A stretch of 55,054 nt of DNA from Tieghemiomyces parasiticus (lineage: Eukaryota > Kickxellomycota > Dimargaritomycetes > Dimargaritales > Dimargaritaceae), in contig JANBPT010000217.1 in assembly GCA_027575765.1 (NCBI GenBank), positions 1 to 55,054 of the forward strand, in the 5' to 3' direction. A program made the position numbers and the translations under genes. The stretch's first letter is position 1, and the number at the start of each line of letters is the position of its first letter. Shown here one piece after another: positions 40,389-50,659 of this stretch. Under the pieces are notes generated by a model. That model saw only the letters and a program-made list of their open reading frames with translations. It did no database searches and had not been told where the DNA came from.

Positions 40389-42014
40389 TCAGCTGTCGTA
40401 GTATAGGATGGATAGCTCCTGCTTCAGCCCGAAATAGTAAACCATCCCCGCACTGAGACCAAAGAAGAGCTGTTCAAACTCAATTGGGGCGTTCCGGTAC
40501 CAGGCTCGCAGATGCCACGGGTCATCAGTGCGATAAATGTTTACTGCAGCCTCAAAAATACGACCCCAGTTAAATCCGAATAAAGGGTACATCCCGTTCC
40601 AGGCGTGACGAGGAACCAGATTAAAACGGATGATATTGACCCCGTCTCCCTGGATTGTAGAAGGAGCTGCCGTTCGGGCCAGTAGACAGGCCTGGATCAA
40701 GTCATAATGAAGCCGTCTATGCCACCAGCCAGCGTATCCAATGCGAGTAAGAACGGACTCGACGCCTGATTGGTTTCGAAGGCCAGCTAGCCCGAGGAGG
40801 ATATCCGGAATGACTACAAATTGTTCCGAACGAAGCAGGCGCATGACTCGATGCTTACCAAGCCAGAGTAATACACCATCATTGGAACGTCTTCTGTGGT
40901 ACATATAATGACGGTCGTAGCTTGTATCGAGTGCCGTGACGAGACCGACCAATTCCAACTCCTCAGTTGAGAATAGTTTGGTAATATTCCCGAAACCCTT
41001 CCTAACGAAACTATCGGCCCAGAAGCCTGCCAGTTCGGCCAGAAAGTCGATCTGACCGGTAACCAGGGCGAAGCCCACGGCGCTCCGAGCAGCACGGAGC
41101 CGTGGGAGCGCCGCACGGGTCAGAGGTATGCGATGAGCACGCCAGTTCAAGGCCCTAATCGTCGGAAGGGCATCATAAAGCGCCAAAGGCAGTGGCCGTC
41201 CAACGTCATAGCGAATCGGCATGTACTGTTCGTAGGTGACGGGGTTCTGCATGTCCACGAGCCCCATAACGTGCTCGTCCATCTCTTCATTGTAATAAGG
41301 GTAATCAGGCCGCATGATTCGCCATCCAAGCTCTGGGTTTTCAAGCAATGAGGCCGTCCGGGTGTACAGGTTACCCATTGGTGTCAGGTCCTGCAGTGCC
41401 AACCCCCGGACAACGACCTGCCTGTAGATTAGGGTACGTATGAGGGGCGCCAGTACTGGCATGAGGGCGCCAAATTTTTCATTAAAGTCATCGCTCAGGC
41501 TAGGCCTCTTACGAGGCCGGGGCCCGTCGGTAGGCGAGGGTCCAAAAGCACTGTTCCCAAGGACCACTGACGACGGTCTGTGCACGGAGGGATCCGTCTT
41601 GTTACTGAGGACGCGAGTGTAATAGTGCAAAGCCTGGATCGTAAATTATGGGCAGATGTAGAAGTGTATGGCCATCGATTGCGGATTAGATTACTTAATG
41701 GTTTACACATCGTCTCTCTAGGCCATTGAGGTTTTCGGCGCAAGAACTGATCAAAATGTGATCTTTAGACCAGAAGTGTAACCTACCATGATATCACAGC
41801 TATATTTGCTCGTGTAGATGAGATAGCGCATTCTACGACACGAGACAGCAAGCTGGGCCAGGCTCTGCCCGTCAAGTCGAGCGGTGATGCGCTCGATAAC
41901 CACCTCAGGTAATTCGGCCAGGTTGAGAGCGCGAGAGCGATCACCACGGATGAGATTAGGCTGGGCGAAATCCATCAGTTCGGCATGGCGAGAGGGTATC
42001 TGATTGGGTGGCAT
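40389..42014 (-). CDS. F-box protein (two exons)
   Basis: Exons are 42014-41787 and 41633-40389, joined in phase 0 across a 153 nt intron with donor ATG/GTAGGT and acceptor GATCCAG, giving 490 residues. The N-terminal F-box is at about residues 31-68: NLAELPEVVIERITARLDGQ followed by SLAQLAVSCRRMRYLIY. The F-box binds Skp1 to form an SCF ubiquitin ligase. The remaining 420 residues show no WD40 or leucine-rich repeats that I can recognise, so the substrate module is unknown; there are several Trp/Tyr-rich segments (for example YPLFGFNWGRIFEAAVNIYR). Exon 1 alone would encode an F-box with no substrate domain, and exon 2 lacks a convincing ATG near its start, which supports joining them. TATA-like DNA (GTTATATATAAAC on the minus strand) lies near 42,260. 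Lineage-specific F-box families are common in fungi; orthology is unclear. Confidence 0.75.
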
Positions 42015-43202
42015 TTTGTCTTCACAATTGGCGAGGCTATGTGATCAGGACCCGAGAAAGTTGTGAATTTCACGGCCACGATAAAAGAGGGGAGGGCGTA
42101 AGGACGATATAAGGGGTGAAGTTATAAGCTCACACGGACCCTCTATTGGAAAGAGGTGGACGTGGGAGGTTTAGCAGAACAATCAGTCGTACTGAAATGA
42201 GGAACGGTAAGAGAAGTGTGGGTTATGCGTTTCTACTGACCGGGTACGCGGTAATAGTTTATATATAACTTGCATCACCCCTAGTTCGACGTTTGAGGGA
42301 TGACGAGGGTAGTATTGTCTTGGTAAAATGTGAAGTTAACGATGGCGTAGTCAATAAAGAGCGACCTCACAATGGCATAGTAGCGACACCATGGATGACA
42401 TTACGACTGGTGGCTTAGTCCAAAAAACGCCCAGACTGGGCATGGTTTGACCCTAGTCATGGCGCCTATGACCGCCATTAGCCATATGACTGGCCTAATG
42501 GTAATTGTAGCTTAGTTGGTGGCCACGGGTGCTGGTAACGAAGTTTGAAGGGCATGGGCAGCCCGGATAACTGCACCATAGAAGTTCTCATATGGGCCAT
42601 GTTAGGGAACGGAAGGCGCGCCGCCTTGTTTACTTGTGGCGGGCTGGCCATCCCTGGAATACTTCACATATGTTACTAGCGCAAATGTGCTCGGCAGGCG
42701 GCGGATGGTAATTAACTGACGACCCTCTTCCCGTATAACGAATCAAGGACAGGTATAGGGAACACACGGGCTCGTTACATAAAGAGGAAACCCACCAAGT
42801 CGGTTGGCATTGAGGTATGGAAAAGTAAAGCACAAAGACACAGCGAAGTGTGGCGGGCAGGGGCCCAGTCGGTGTAAAGCAACCAAGAAAGCCGTAGGGA
42901 AGTACGGGACTGATTTGGCGAACGGAACACTGCCGGGTATAGCTGTCAGTGGCTCATTGCCTCTGGTATTCGGGGGTACCCGTGCCTGGCAACCATAGCT
43001 CGAATCGAACGCGGCACATAATTGACTATTGTCCGCTCTTCTCTTGCGCCCATTACTGCCACGATTCATTTCCAAATTGTAAGGTCACATTTAACCAAGC
43101 CAAGTGGGTATTCAATCGACTGTTATATTGGTTATTTTGGAAAGTCAAGTCCAGCCGCGAAATGTAGTAAGGTATATTATCTATACATCATGGCAGAGTA
43201 AA
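42015..43202. other. Intergenic region upstream of the F-box gene
   Basis: The part near 42,015-42,300 probably holds the F-box promoter (purine-rich leader and TATA-like DNA around 42,260). The rest up to the LTR-like repeat has no convincing gene. Frames of 60-110 codons on both strands lack recognisable domains. Confidence 0.4.
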
Positions 43203-43485
43203 TGTCGGTATCCAAAAAATCGACGTCGGCAGGAACCCTGCAAGCCACGGTGACGCCTCACAGGAACGACCGCAACCCCCCCCCCTAACACCAGTAATTG
43301 GCCGAACCAAGCTACTCAGGAATAACCCTTTCGTGACTAACCACCAAACCCCGGGCCGAGACCCCCCCCCACACATTTCCCAGCTATATAAGCCAACGAA
43401 CCTAACGACTAAGGGATATACCTGGCCTTTTATCTAAACTCGCACTGATTGCAATCAATCACCCCTCGGGGTCTCGACTACCACA
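43203..43485 (+). mobile_element. LTR-like repeat, copy 1 (candidate solo LTR)
   Basis: This 283 bp segment begins TGTCGG and ends CTACCACA, the TG...CA ends of retrotransposon LTRs, and matches 49099-49385 along its whole length in the same orientation. It has an internal TATA box (TATATAAG at 43385-43392) about 100 bases before its 3' end, as expected for an LTR promoter. Flanking pentamers are GTAAA and GTAGG, so any target-site duplication is decayed. No reverse transcriptase or gag frame adjoins it. A duplicated gene promoter is the main alternative. Confidence 0.55.
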
Positions 43486-45396
43486 GTAGGGTCGTCCGGT
43501 TTCATTCGTTTGGTCCATTAATACAGTTGCATTTTTTAGTTCTAGTGCCACCCAACCGCGTTACCGATCAGCAACAGAACATCTCAGGCCAGATGATTTG
43601 CTCAAGTTCTGGTATTTGGTTTAGTACCAACATGCACTCTCCAGCTTGTACCACCATGGGCCTTTGCGCTAGTGCTATTTTTCCCATATTGCACGGTCTG
43701 GGCCAGCAGACTGAAATACATATCTATTGAGGCTCGAAGCTTGTAATACCCTTGACCACACAATACTTAGCACTAGTGCAAATTTTCTGTTGTGCAAGAA
43801 CAATGTTTATGCCCAGGTAGGTCAGTCGGTATGCTAACTGCAGCATCATAATGCCTGGCCGGACTGCTGTTTAGCCTAATGATCGTGCTTCTGGTCGATG
43901 CGGCCCTCTTGGGGAATTGAGGGCGCAAGGTTAAAAGGTAAAGGGGTCAACAGAAGACGAATGGTGACAGGTGCTGGGGATACGAATTGTGGTGGTAGTG
44001 GGGAGGGCCCCTCCACCTCCAATCCCCTTGCGCCTCTTATATCGCGGCAAGCCCCTACTGGAGAGGTGAAGACTTCCTCTCATGAACGAGTATAATAAGG
44101 GCACCAACCCTCAACCACTCCTATTCTCTCTCTCCCCATTTCATCAAATTAATTCACACCCGTTCTTCCTGGGTTGAAATCTCTTGTATTCAGATATACA
44201 TACACCCTTATTGTATAACCCCACTCAGTTTCGTTATAATTTTCTTATTAAACACATTTAGATACATACAACACAATATCGTAAAATGACTTGATGGCAG
44301 AAAGATGGGCCAGTTCATAAGGTGACCTTAGTTTTCCTGGTCTGGCGCTTGTTACTCGCCCATGCTTGAGTTTGCTATTGAAGGCGAAGCATTGCTACCT
44401 CGGGTTGGCTATTCTAAGCCAGTTGACCATTACTCCGACCATCCCATACGATTTGAAATTCGCCCATGCCAATCACCCACCCTCTTGTACATGGTAGTTT
44501 ACCTGCTGTATTGTGAAAATATTGGTAGGGATGATGAATTAACAGCACCTAAAGTTGTCAAACCTACAGTCTATGGAAGCTTACATGGGTTCGTTCCCCT
44601 CCTTTCGCTGTCGATCATCAATTGTATTCTATCCCCCCAAACAAAATACGATAACACCATTTAGTATTGGTGAGTTGGTTGGCCTGGTATGCTACATGGT
44701 ATTCTACCAAGTATTTGAGATACACACCGGCATATGCCCAATTGATATCGTACTGAATATTATCTTTTGACAAATTACTAACTTTTTTTTAGACCATAGT
44801 CGTTAATTGCAGATTCATTTTGGTTAAATAATTTTTGCATTGACTTGTATCCAAACTGACCATTCTCGGCACCACTTAAGATCCCAACGTCCCTGTCTGC
44901 CATCAGTATATATTTTTTCTGATTGCTATGCTACTGTAGTGCTGTGGGCACTAGCAAAAAACGGTTTGTATCAGAGTCTGGGAAAACAGAACGGTTTCAT
45001 ATGTGTCCAAACATGTCTGGTAACGCCCCTCTACGCCACCAGTAGTATTGCAATTGTTTCGCCTATATTTTTAACTACTCATTTAGCCATATCCGTGACT
45101 TGTCTTGTGACTACCTGACCGGCGGATGTTTACTACCTTGGGAACTTGTATCAATTGCTCACCGTCAGTTGAACCAATCCTATACTTAGTCTATTGTATC
45201 TTGAGGGTATTCATTCTCGATTTCTTTTGATAACTACTGCAATCGTGATCTATCGGTTGACCAACAACGTATATAAGGTTTCGGACGCCACAGTCTCTAC
45301 ACAGGAGATGATCTCTTCTTACTGACGTCGAACTAGCAACATTCATCACTATAAAACCTTTTTCCTACACACTTTATTGATTTATAAAACGTCACT
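43486..45396. other. AT-rich gene-poor DNA between LTR-like copy 1 and a small ORF
   Basis: No supported gene is present. A 100-codon frame from an ATG at 44362 has protein-like composition but no domain or upstream promoter that I recognise. The DNA from 44,100 to 45,300 is clearly AT-richer than the rest of the window, suggesting decayed or unconstrained sequence. Confidence 0.4.
45270..45277 (+). promoter_or_regulatory. TATA box upstream of small ORF
   Basis: TATATAAG lies 120 bases upstream of the ATG at 45397. The spacing is nearly the same as between the TATA box and ATG of the secreted-protein gene on the other strand, so a shared promoter style is plausible. Confidence 0.45.
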
Positions 45397-45567
45397 ATGA
45401 GCGCTTCAACCGATTCTACTGTCCCTACAGCCGTCTTGCAACCTCAAGCCTCCAAAGCGGTTCCTACGAGCTGTCCAGCTTCCGCTAAAGGTCCGTTGAC
45501 CTCCGAATGGGCGGAACAGACGTTCTGTGAAGGACCCATGCCACCGGCGGCGAAACAGGATTGGTAG
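45397..45567 (+). CDS. Small hypothetical protein, 56 residues
   Basis: The frame runs from an ATG in a CACT context to TAG and encodes a Ser/Thr/Pro/Ala-rich peptide ending GPMPPAAKQDW, with two cysteines and no signal peptide or membrane segment. Support comes from the TATA box 120 bases upstream and an AT-rich leader with TATAAAA near 45,350. It matches no family I know. It may also be the first exon of a longer gene, since GTCCGT and GTAGCC occur near its end. Coding status is uncertain. Confidence 0.35.
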   Translation: MSASTDSTVPTAVLQPQASKAVPTSCPASAKGPLTSEWAEQTFCEGPMPPAAKQDW

Positions 45568-46346
45568 CCGTGACAATGACCTTTAATGCCGGTCATCGTT
45601 CAGTGTAGATTACCCACTTGGACACTGGTCAGCAGTCGATAGATTATCTCCAAACAGATGGTATCAGATTCACGTCTTGGTTTAATTTTCGTTCCAGTAA
45701 ACCTTACTAATTTGTTACACGTTTGGCCAGTTAACCCTTTCATTCCTCAAGTAAGCTTTTTATCTATGGCAAGGCATACGCTTTGGCGAAACTCATTAAA
45801 CAACTTCCCCCCTCATCTACAACCAGCTACCTCCCTTCCACACAGCATCCGTAGAGCGGACACCTTAGATTACAGAGATTCCAAAGGCACCACCCTTCGT
45901 ATGCTTTATGTATTTCGATGCAACCGCCGGAGATTCTACACAAACTATTCAAAGGCATGACATAGCAGCCATTTAGTAACCATATCCACTGGGCCCCAGC
46001 CTCCCCCAGGTTCCTTCCCCATTTAGTGGCCCGCTATCATGTGTTGCTTGACAGTACATAACACTTCTCACCGCTGCATGGGCTTCCACCTATCCAACAA
46101 ACCCCTCCCCAGCCGCCTACTTGTCCAGTCGGTGCCGAACCCCATTTATCTACGACAAACTTCCTACCTGTCGTCCTGTTTCTTCCCCTTCTAATCCCTT
46201 CCCCCCTCTCCTCCTATCTCTTTGTTTGCCACACTCTTACCCTCCTCTTCCCTATGCCTTCCTTCTCTTTTTCTCTCGGCCTCCTTTTTCTATCCAGTTT
46301 ACCCTTTCTTTCTTTCATCTTCTTGCGCCGCCACATATCTGAAGAC
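45568..46346. other. Spacer with CT-rich leader-like DNA
   Basis: The right half (about 46,130-46,340) is strongly CT-rich on the plus strand, as seen just before other start codons in this window, and leads into the ATG at 46347. Otherwise nothing is recognised. Confidence 0.35.
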
Positions 46347-46826
46347 ATGGATTTAATCACCATGAAGTATCACCCTGTATCGACCGTCAACGCGCCGTTG
46401 GACCCTTTAGATAACCGACAATTATGCTCGGCCATACTAGCCTAAACGATGCGACGAGAGGGCGAACGTCCGGCAGCGTTTGACATACCACTACTTTATT
46501 ATGCTGGATTTCAAGGAAATACGTAGTACTGTGAAGCTGAAAAAATCCACTTTCCGTTTCTCTTTGCCTATGAAATGGACGGCCACTTCATTAACATCGC
46601 CCTCCGTCCGGCCTCAAAACTGACCCATCTGGCTGAAGCGCTCAGTATGGTCGTACTGGTGACGGTTGTATCCCTTAGTGAAGAAGGCGCCTCACTGATC
46701 GAAATCTACGTAAAGCGTCCCGGGTGCTCTACCGGGAAGCTCTCCATGCTCAAACCGGATGACCGTGATTACGCTGCCAGAACCTACAAGGACGCAATCA
46801 CCCAGCGTCACAGCCAAGACAACTGA
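46347..46826 (+). CDS. Hypothetical protein, tentative two-exon model
   Basis: A tentative gene: exon 1 46347-46376 (MDLITMKYHP), a 150 nt intron with a weak donor GTATCG and acceptor TACGTAG, and exon 2 46527-46826, joining in phase 0 to give 110 residues. Exon 2 contains EMDGHFINIALRPASKLTHL, a hydrophobic stretch (ALSMVVLVTVVSL) and a basic C-terminus. No family is recognised. The CT-rich tract before the first ATG looks like a leader. Alternatively the real product starts at the internal ATG 46575 (83 residues), or the region is a decayed gene. Confidence 0.3.
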
Positions 46827-47436
46827 TCCAATCATTTCATTACTTGCCTTATATATTCCTTGAACATGTTATTATTCTCCTGCACTGCCGACCTGTCTGA
46901 TCTATTGAACCTCACCCCATTTTGACCGATCCATCCGCCACTCTCCTTGTAGAGGTTGATTTCCTGAGGTATTCACTTGTGTACTGATTCAACGGTTCAA
47001 CACCTGTCTATTCACTTCGCCTGACCCTCGGCTCCTCCTTACGCTGTCTGCTCGGACTCCCTTTACCCGATTATTGATCATGTTACTTTAATGCCGACCA
47101 TTATCTAGTACACGCCCCCTGGTCACTATGCAATAAACCGCTTATCCTTAGACAATCAGAATGTTATTTATCACTAAGTTCCGTTTTCTTATCAGTAGGT
47201 TTTATTAGTGTGCTATGTGTTTGGCTAGCTTGCCTCTGTCTTCATTCCTTTATGATTTTACCGATGGATATGCAGTCCACATATAGGTACAGTGGGACAT
47301 GCTTAGGTGGCGAAGGGGAGGTGGTAAGAATACCAGTGACATGGCAGTATACATTTTGAGGTTTGGCCTGCCGAATAGAACCTAAAGCAATACACCGAGG
47401 TTGGATGGGTCTACCAGTGCGCACCAGGCACGGCAA
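46827..47436. other. Convergent spacer
   Basis: AT-rich, pyrimidine-biased DNA between the hypothetical gene and the 3' end of the secreted-protein gene. It probably contains 3' UTRs. No gene was recognised. Confidence 0.4.
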
Positions 47437-47540
47437 TACCTGCGTTACCAGTGATCACTTGAACCACGTTCTTAATCCATGAGTCAGCGCTCAAAGTTAC
47501 CACTGAGCAATTGAGACATCTTCTTAACACATGAGTCAGC
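47437..47540 (-). repeat. 52 bp tandem duplication at the 3' end of the secreted-protein gene
   Basis: Two adjacent units (47540-47489 and 47488-47437 on the minus strand) both start GCTGACTCATG, share TTAAGAA in the middle and TGGTAAC near the end, and differ at scattered positions. The unit length is not a multiple of three, so the second copy is read in another frame. The translated copies are visibly related: ADSCVKKMSQLLSGN and ADSWIKNVVQVITGN. Confidence 0.75.
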
Positions 47541-47903
47541 CTTGATGATTTCGTAGTAATCCAGGGTAAAGAGGATCTCGTATTTACCCGGTGAGTCATA
47601 GAAGAGCTCGTAATATGAGAATCCGATGTCGGTTAAATGCTTCTCTAGCTCGCTTATCGTGTAAGGACGACAGAAAGTGATCATGTAGTGACAGTCCCCA
47701 AACGCACAGTGACTATAGTATAAATCAGGATTGTCTAAAACGTAATCGGGAATTATAAAACCACCATCTGAATCGCTCTCGGAGACTGGTGGCAAAGTCT
47801 GACTCGCCGTGGTGGTCGCCTTGGTGGTGACCGTGGAAGCTGTCGCAGCCGCCGTCAAAAGGGTGAAGATGGAAGCATACGCGACGAGTGAGCTCAGTTG
47901 CAT
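47484..47903 (-). CDS. Small secreted Cys-containing protein
   Basis: The unspliced frame encodes 139 residues. Residues 1-23 form a signal peptide (MQLSSLVAYASIFTLLTAAA then TAS), followed by a Thr/Ser-rich stretch and an acidic segment (SESDSDGG). The mature part has four cysteines: SHCAFGDCHYMITFC and ADSCVKK. That number would allow two disulfides. No family is recognised; a cell-wall or secreted effector-like role is only a guess. A TATA box lies about 120 bases upstream. The 3' end is odd: a tandem 52 bp duplication puts a TGA stop in the second unit. An alternative 61 nt intron (47500-47440, GTAACT...AACGCAG) would replace the last four residues with IAVPGAHW and end at TAG 47411, giving 143 residues. 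Confidence 0.62.
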   Translation of the reverse strand: MQLSSLVAYASIFTLLTAAATASTVTTKATTTASQTLPPVSESDSDGGFIIPDYVLDNPDLYYSHCAFGDCHYMITFCRPYTISELEKHLTDIGFSYYELFYDSPGKYEILFTLDYYEIIKADSCVKKMSQLLSGNFER

Positions 47904-49098
47904 GGTGGAAAAATTAAGCTAGACGTAAAGGACGTAGGCGGATGGAATGGAGAGCATGGAAGGTAATGGTGCAGATGGTGGGTGACCAATGGATTGAGCT
48001 GCCAGTACAGGGTGATGTCCCTGTATTTATACCAGGTCGTAGATTGCTAAATGGAAAATGGGGGTTGCTTTATGCCTGACACCACTACCAGCTGGTGACA
48101 ACTGCTTAATGCTTTTCATTTTTTGTTCGACAAGGGTTGAATGGAGCCAATTCCGTATTAGATTGTCTATGACTGGTCGATGGCCGCTCCTTAGGCAAAT
48201 CTAAGCCGGGGAGACAAGAGTGGCCGTGCCGAGATCACCTAGGATATTCCTCGATTAGTCGATGAGTAATCCTGTAGAATGAACCGATTTTTAGGTGCGA
48301 CAACATTGGCGACAAATGACCCTTCTCTGTTACATATCACCGCACTCGCCATCGCTAATACCGGAGACAAGCCTGGGAGCTACAATCATTTAACGCATGT
48401 AAGTTCATGGAGCTGTGTCCCTTTTAACGGAATGAAGGCTGACATTGGCCATACCACGTCCAGATCTAGGTCACCGCTTATAAGTCGAGTCTTGGATTAT
48501 CAAGGCAGGATTGAGATGCCTCCTCAAGCGGATTTACAGTATATGATGAATCTTGCAGCAGCGTTTATGACAAGATGTTTATTGAAACGCGAGTTATAGA
48601 TACGGCTTACAACGTGCAAGGGACTATTTTTGCGTTAAACGAAAGCGTACATGAGAATAGTGTAAGGAGGGTTTATATCATATTAAAACGTCTCTAAGAC
48701 CTATGCGTATAACCGTCCCACCACTACTGGTCAGAGTCCAGTGATCGAATAAAGGATGGGGTAAGCGTTCTGGCTGAAGTGTACTAATAAACTCTTCGAA
48801 ATAAAAAAATCGGCTTTCGTATCCTATAGTACCGTCATTTCAATAGGAAATAGCCGGCCTTAGTTCCATTCCTTCGGCCTCCGGTTCCACATCGCTTCCT
48901 CGCAGCCTTTACCGGCCAATCCTACAATCGCCAAGGATAAGCACCCTTCGATGCCTGCAGTAAACTATTCCAGATCAGCGGGGTACCCCCCCCCTATGAC
49001 AAAATGGCAAGGTGACTAGTTCGCAGCAGTTGTCAATTAAAATCCCACAATCTAGCGTTTCCGATGCCAGCTCACCGGATTAAATCCAGCCGGGCCAT
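47904..49098. other. Promoter of the secreted-protein gene and gene-poor DNA
   Basis: The first 150 bases carry the minus-strand promoter and leader of the secreted-protein gene. Beyond it a 106-codon frame from the ATG at 48279 has no recognisable domain. The rest is AT-rich spacer up to the second LTR-like copy. Confidence 0.4.
48025..48031 (-). promoter_or_regulatory. TATA box of the secreted-protein gene
   Basis: On the minus strand the sequence reads GGTATAAATACAG, about 120 bases before the ATG at 47903. This is a good TATA box at a distance usual for fungal genes. Confidence 0.55.
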
Positions 49099-49385
49099 TG
49101 TCGGCTCCAAAAAGGCGACGTCCGCAGAATCCCTGCAAGCTACGGTATCGCAGATAGGAACCACCGCAAATCCCCCTCTCCTTAGCACCAGCAATTGGCT
49201 GAACCAAGTGGCCCACGAATAACCCTTGCTAACTAATCACCAAACCCCGGACCGAGACCCCACCTCCCCTCACACATTTCTCAGCTATATAAGCCAACGA
49301 GCCTAACGACTAATGGATTTACCTGGCCTTTTATCTAAACTCGCACCGATTGCAATCAAGCACTCCTCGGGGCTCGACTACCACA
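49099..49385 (+). mobile_element. LTR-like repeat, copy 2 (candidate solo LTR)
   Basis: A 287 bp relative of 43203-43485 in the same orientation, with the same ends (TGTCGG...CTACCACA) and TATA box (TATATAAG at 49286-49293). By eye the last 107 positions differ at about eight sites, and the first half is more diverged. Flanking pentamers are GCCAT and GGATC, with no target-site duplication. The two copies are 5.6 kb apart but no retrotransposon coding sequence lies between them, so two solo LTRs or remnants fit better than one element. Confidence 0.55.
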
Positions 49386-50659
49386 GGATCGAATTTTATT
49401 TACACTATTGAGTTTCATGACCTTTCAATAGCCATCAGAAGTGGTTTACTATATGGATCGGCATAAATATTGCCCACACTCACTGCTACCAGCTCTAGTG
49501 AGCGTAATAGGGATGGGGTGTTCCTGGGTGATGAATATGACGGGATTTACTATGAAGACTAGAAGATGGATCTCAACCTCGAGGAAGATGGGTACGGTGG
49601 TAGATCCGGATGTGGAGGGAAGTGAGAAAGCGAAAAGCGGTCGAGGGCAAGTGCCCTTCCTGTACTTATGCGGGAGGATGTCGATCCTCTGATTGCTTCT
49701 TAGCCATCGGTGGGCAGGCTGGCCCCGCGGGGGTGGGTGAAGTGGTGGGGGCCTCTCCACTACCACTACCACTACATCTGTATATATTGCACGGTGACGA
49801 AGGCTGCAACCAGCTGCATACTCGACCGAGATTGTCCTCAGTAGCGATCATAGAGAGCCACCCTGTGTGCGCTATCGTGCCGATCTCAATACATCCGGCT
49901 AGGGAGATTGGTGCTTAGCATGGTGACAACCAACAGTTATCACCCTTCATGTCATACATGTAGAGAGTCTGTCGAGTAGCTCAGACTGATGGTGGGTACT
50001 TCGAGTGGGTGTTTAGCATCGTAATAAAGTCGACCGACATCCGAGTCAGCCGTTCTGCATTGTCCGCCTTGAAGACCATTCTGTCATACAGTGACCCAGC
50101 GAAAGTATACGACCATTGGTGTTCTTGATCAAAATTTGAAGAGCCCCTATTCCCTAGACTGTCGGCCCAGGGCCACTTTTAAGAGAGGCGAGTCATAAGG
50201 TAGTAAGCGCGCTGAGAGGGAAGGCATGGTCAGGCCCGGTGTGAAAGATAGGTCAAGAGGGACGCCCTTGATCTAGATCGGGTTGATTTCCTGCACATTG
50301 TGCCTGGAAACGTTAGCTAACTGTGTGGGGGGATAAGGCTATGAGACTTCGACTGTTAGAGGAATGTATCATTTTTTATAAGGGAAATGGTACAACTCTG
50401 GTATGGGCTTATGCCGAACTATTCAATACATCTGACGCCACTAGGATTTATCTACTGGGTTACAAAATTGTCCTTCCCGTCACCCTATTCGGCGCATTTT
50501 GATGGCCCACTTATATGCCCTCTAGGTCGCCTCTCGACGGTGCCTCTGCCTCCACAGAGTCCGAACTAATGAGTGAAATATAAAGTTGGGTCCAATCATA
50601 ATAATAACAATTGTTTTTAATGTTTACATTGGTGTTATTACGTAAATATATACACGCAG
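49386..50659. other. Gene-poor DNA between LTR-like copy 2 and ECM29
   Basis: No supported gene. A 102-codon frame starting at ATG 49610 contains a Cys cluster (GKCPSCTYAGGCRSSDC) but no known zinc-finger spacing that I recognise. The last 100 bases beside ECM29 are AT-rich (AATAATAACAATTG, TAAATATATACACG) and are probably the ECM29 3' UTR. Confidence 0.4.

Noticed and set aside
43810..43895. tRNA-like D-arm words (TAGGTCAGTCGGTATG)
   Set aside because: No matching acceptor stem, anticodon arm or GGTTCRA T-loop at the required distance.
43203..49385. One intact LTR retrotransposon bounded by the two repeats
   Set aside because: No gag, protease, reverse transcriptase, RNase H or integrase motifs, no primer-binding site after the first repeat, and no shared target-site duplication at the outer ends.
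49610..49918. Cys-cluster frame (CPSCTYAGGCRSSDC) as a zinc-finger protein
   Set aside because: Cys spacing does not fit a zinc finger that I know, and the rest of the frame is low-complexity with no promoter or splice support.
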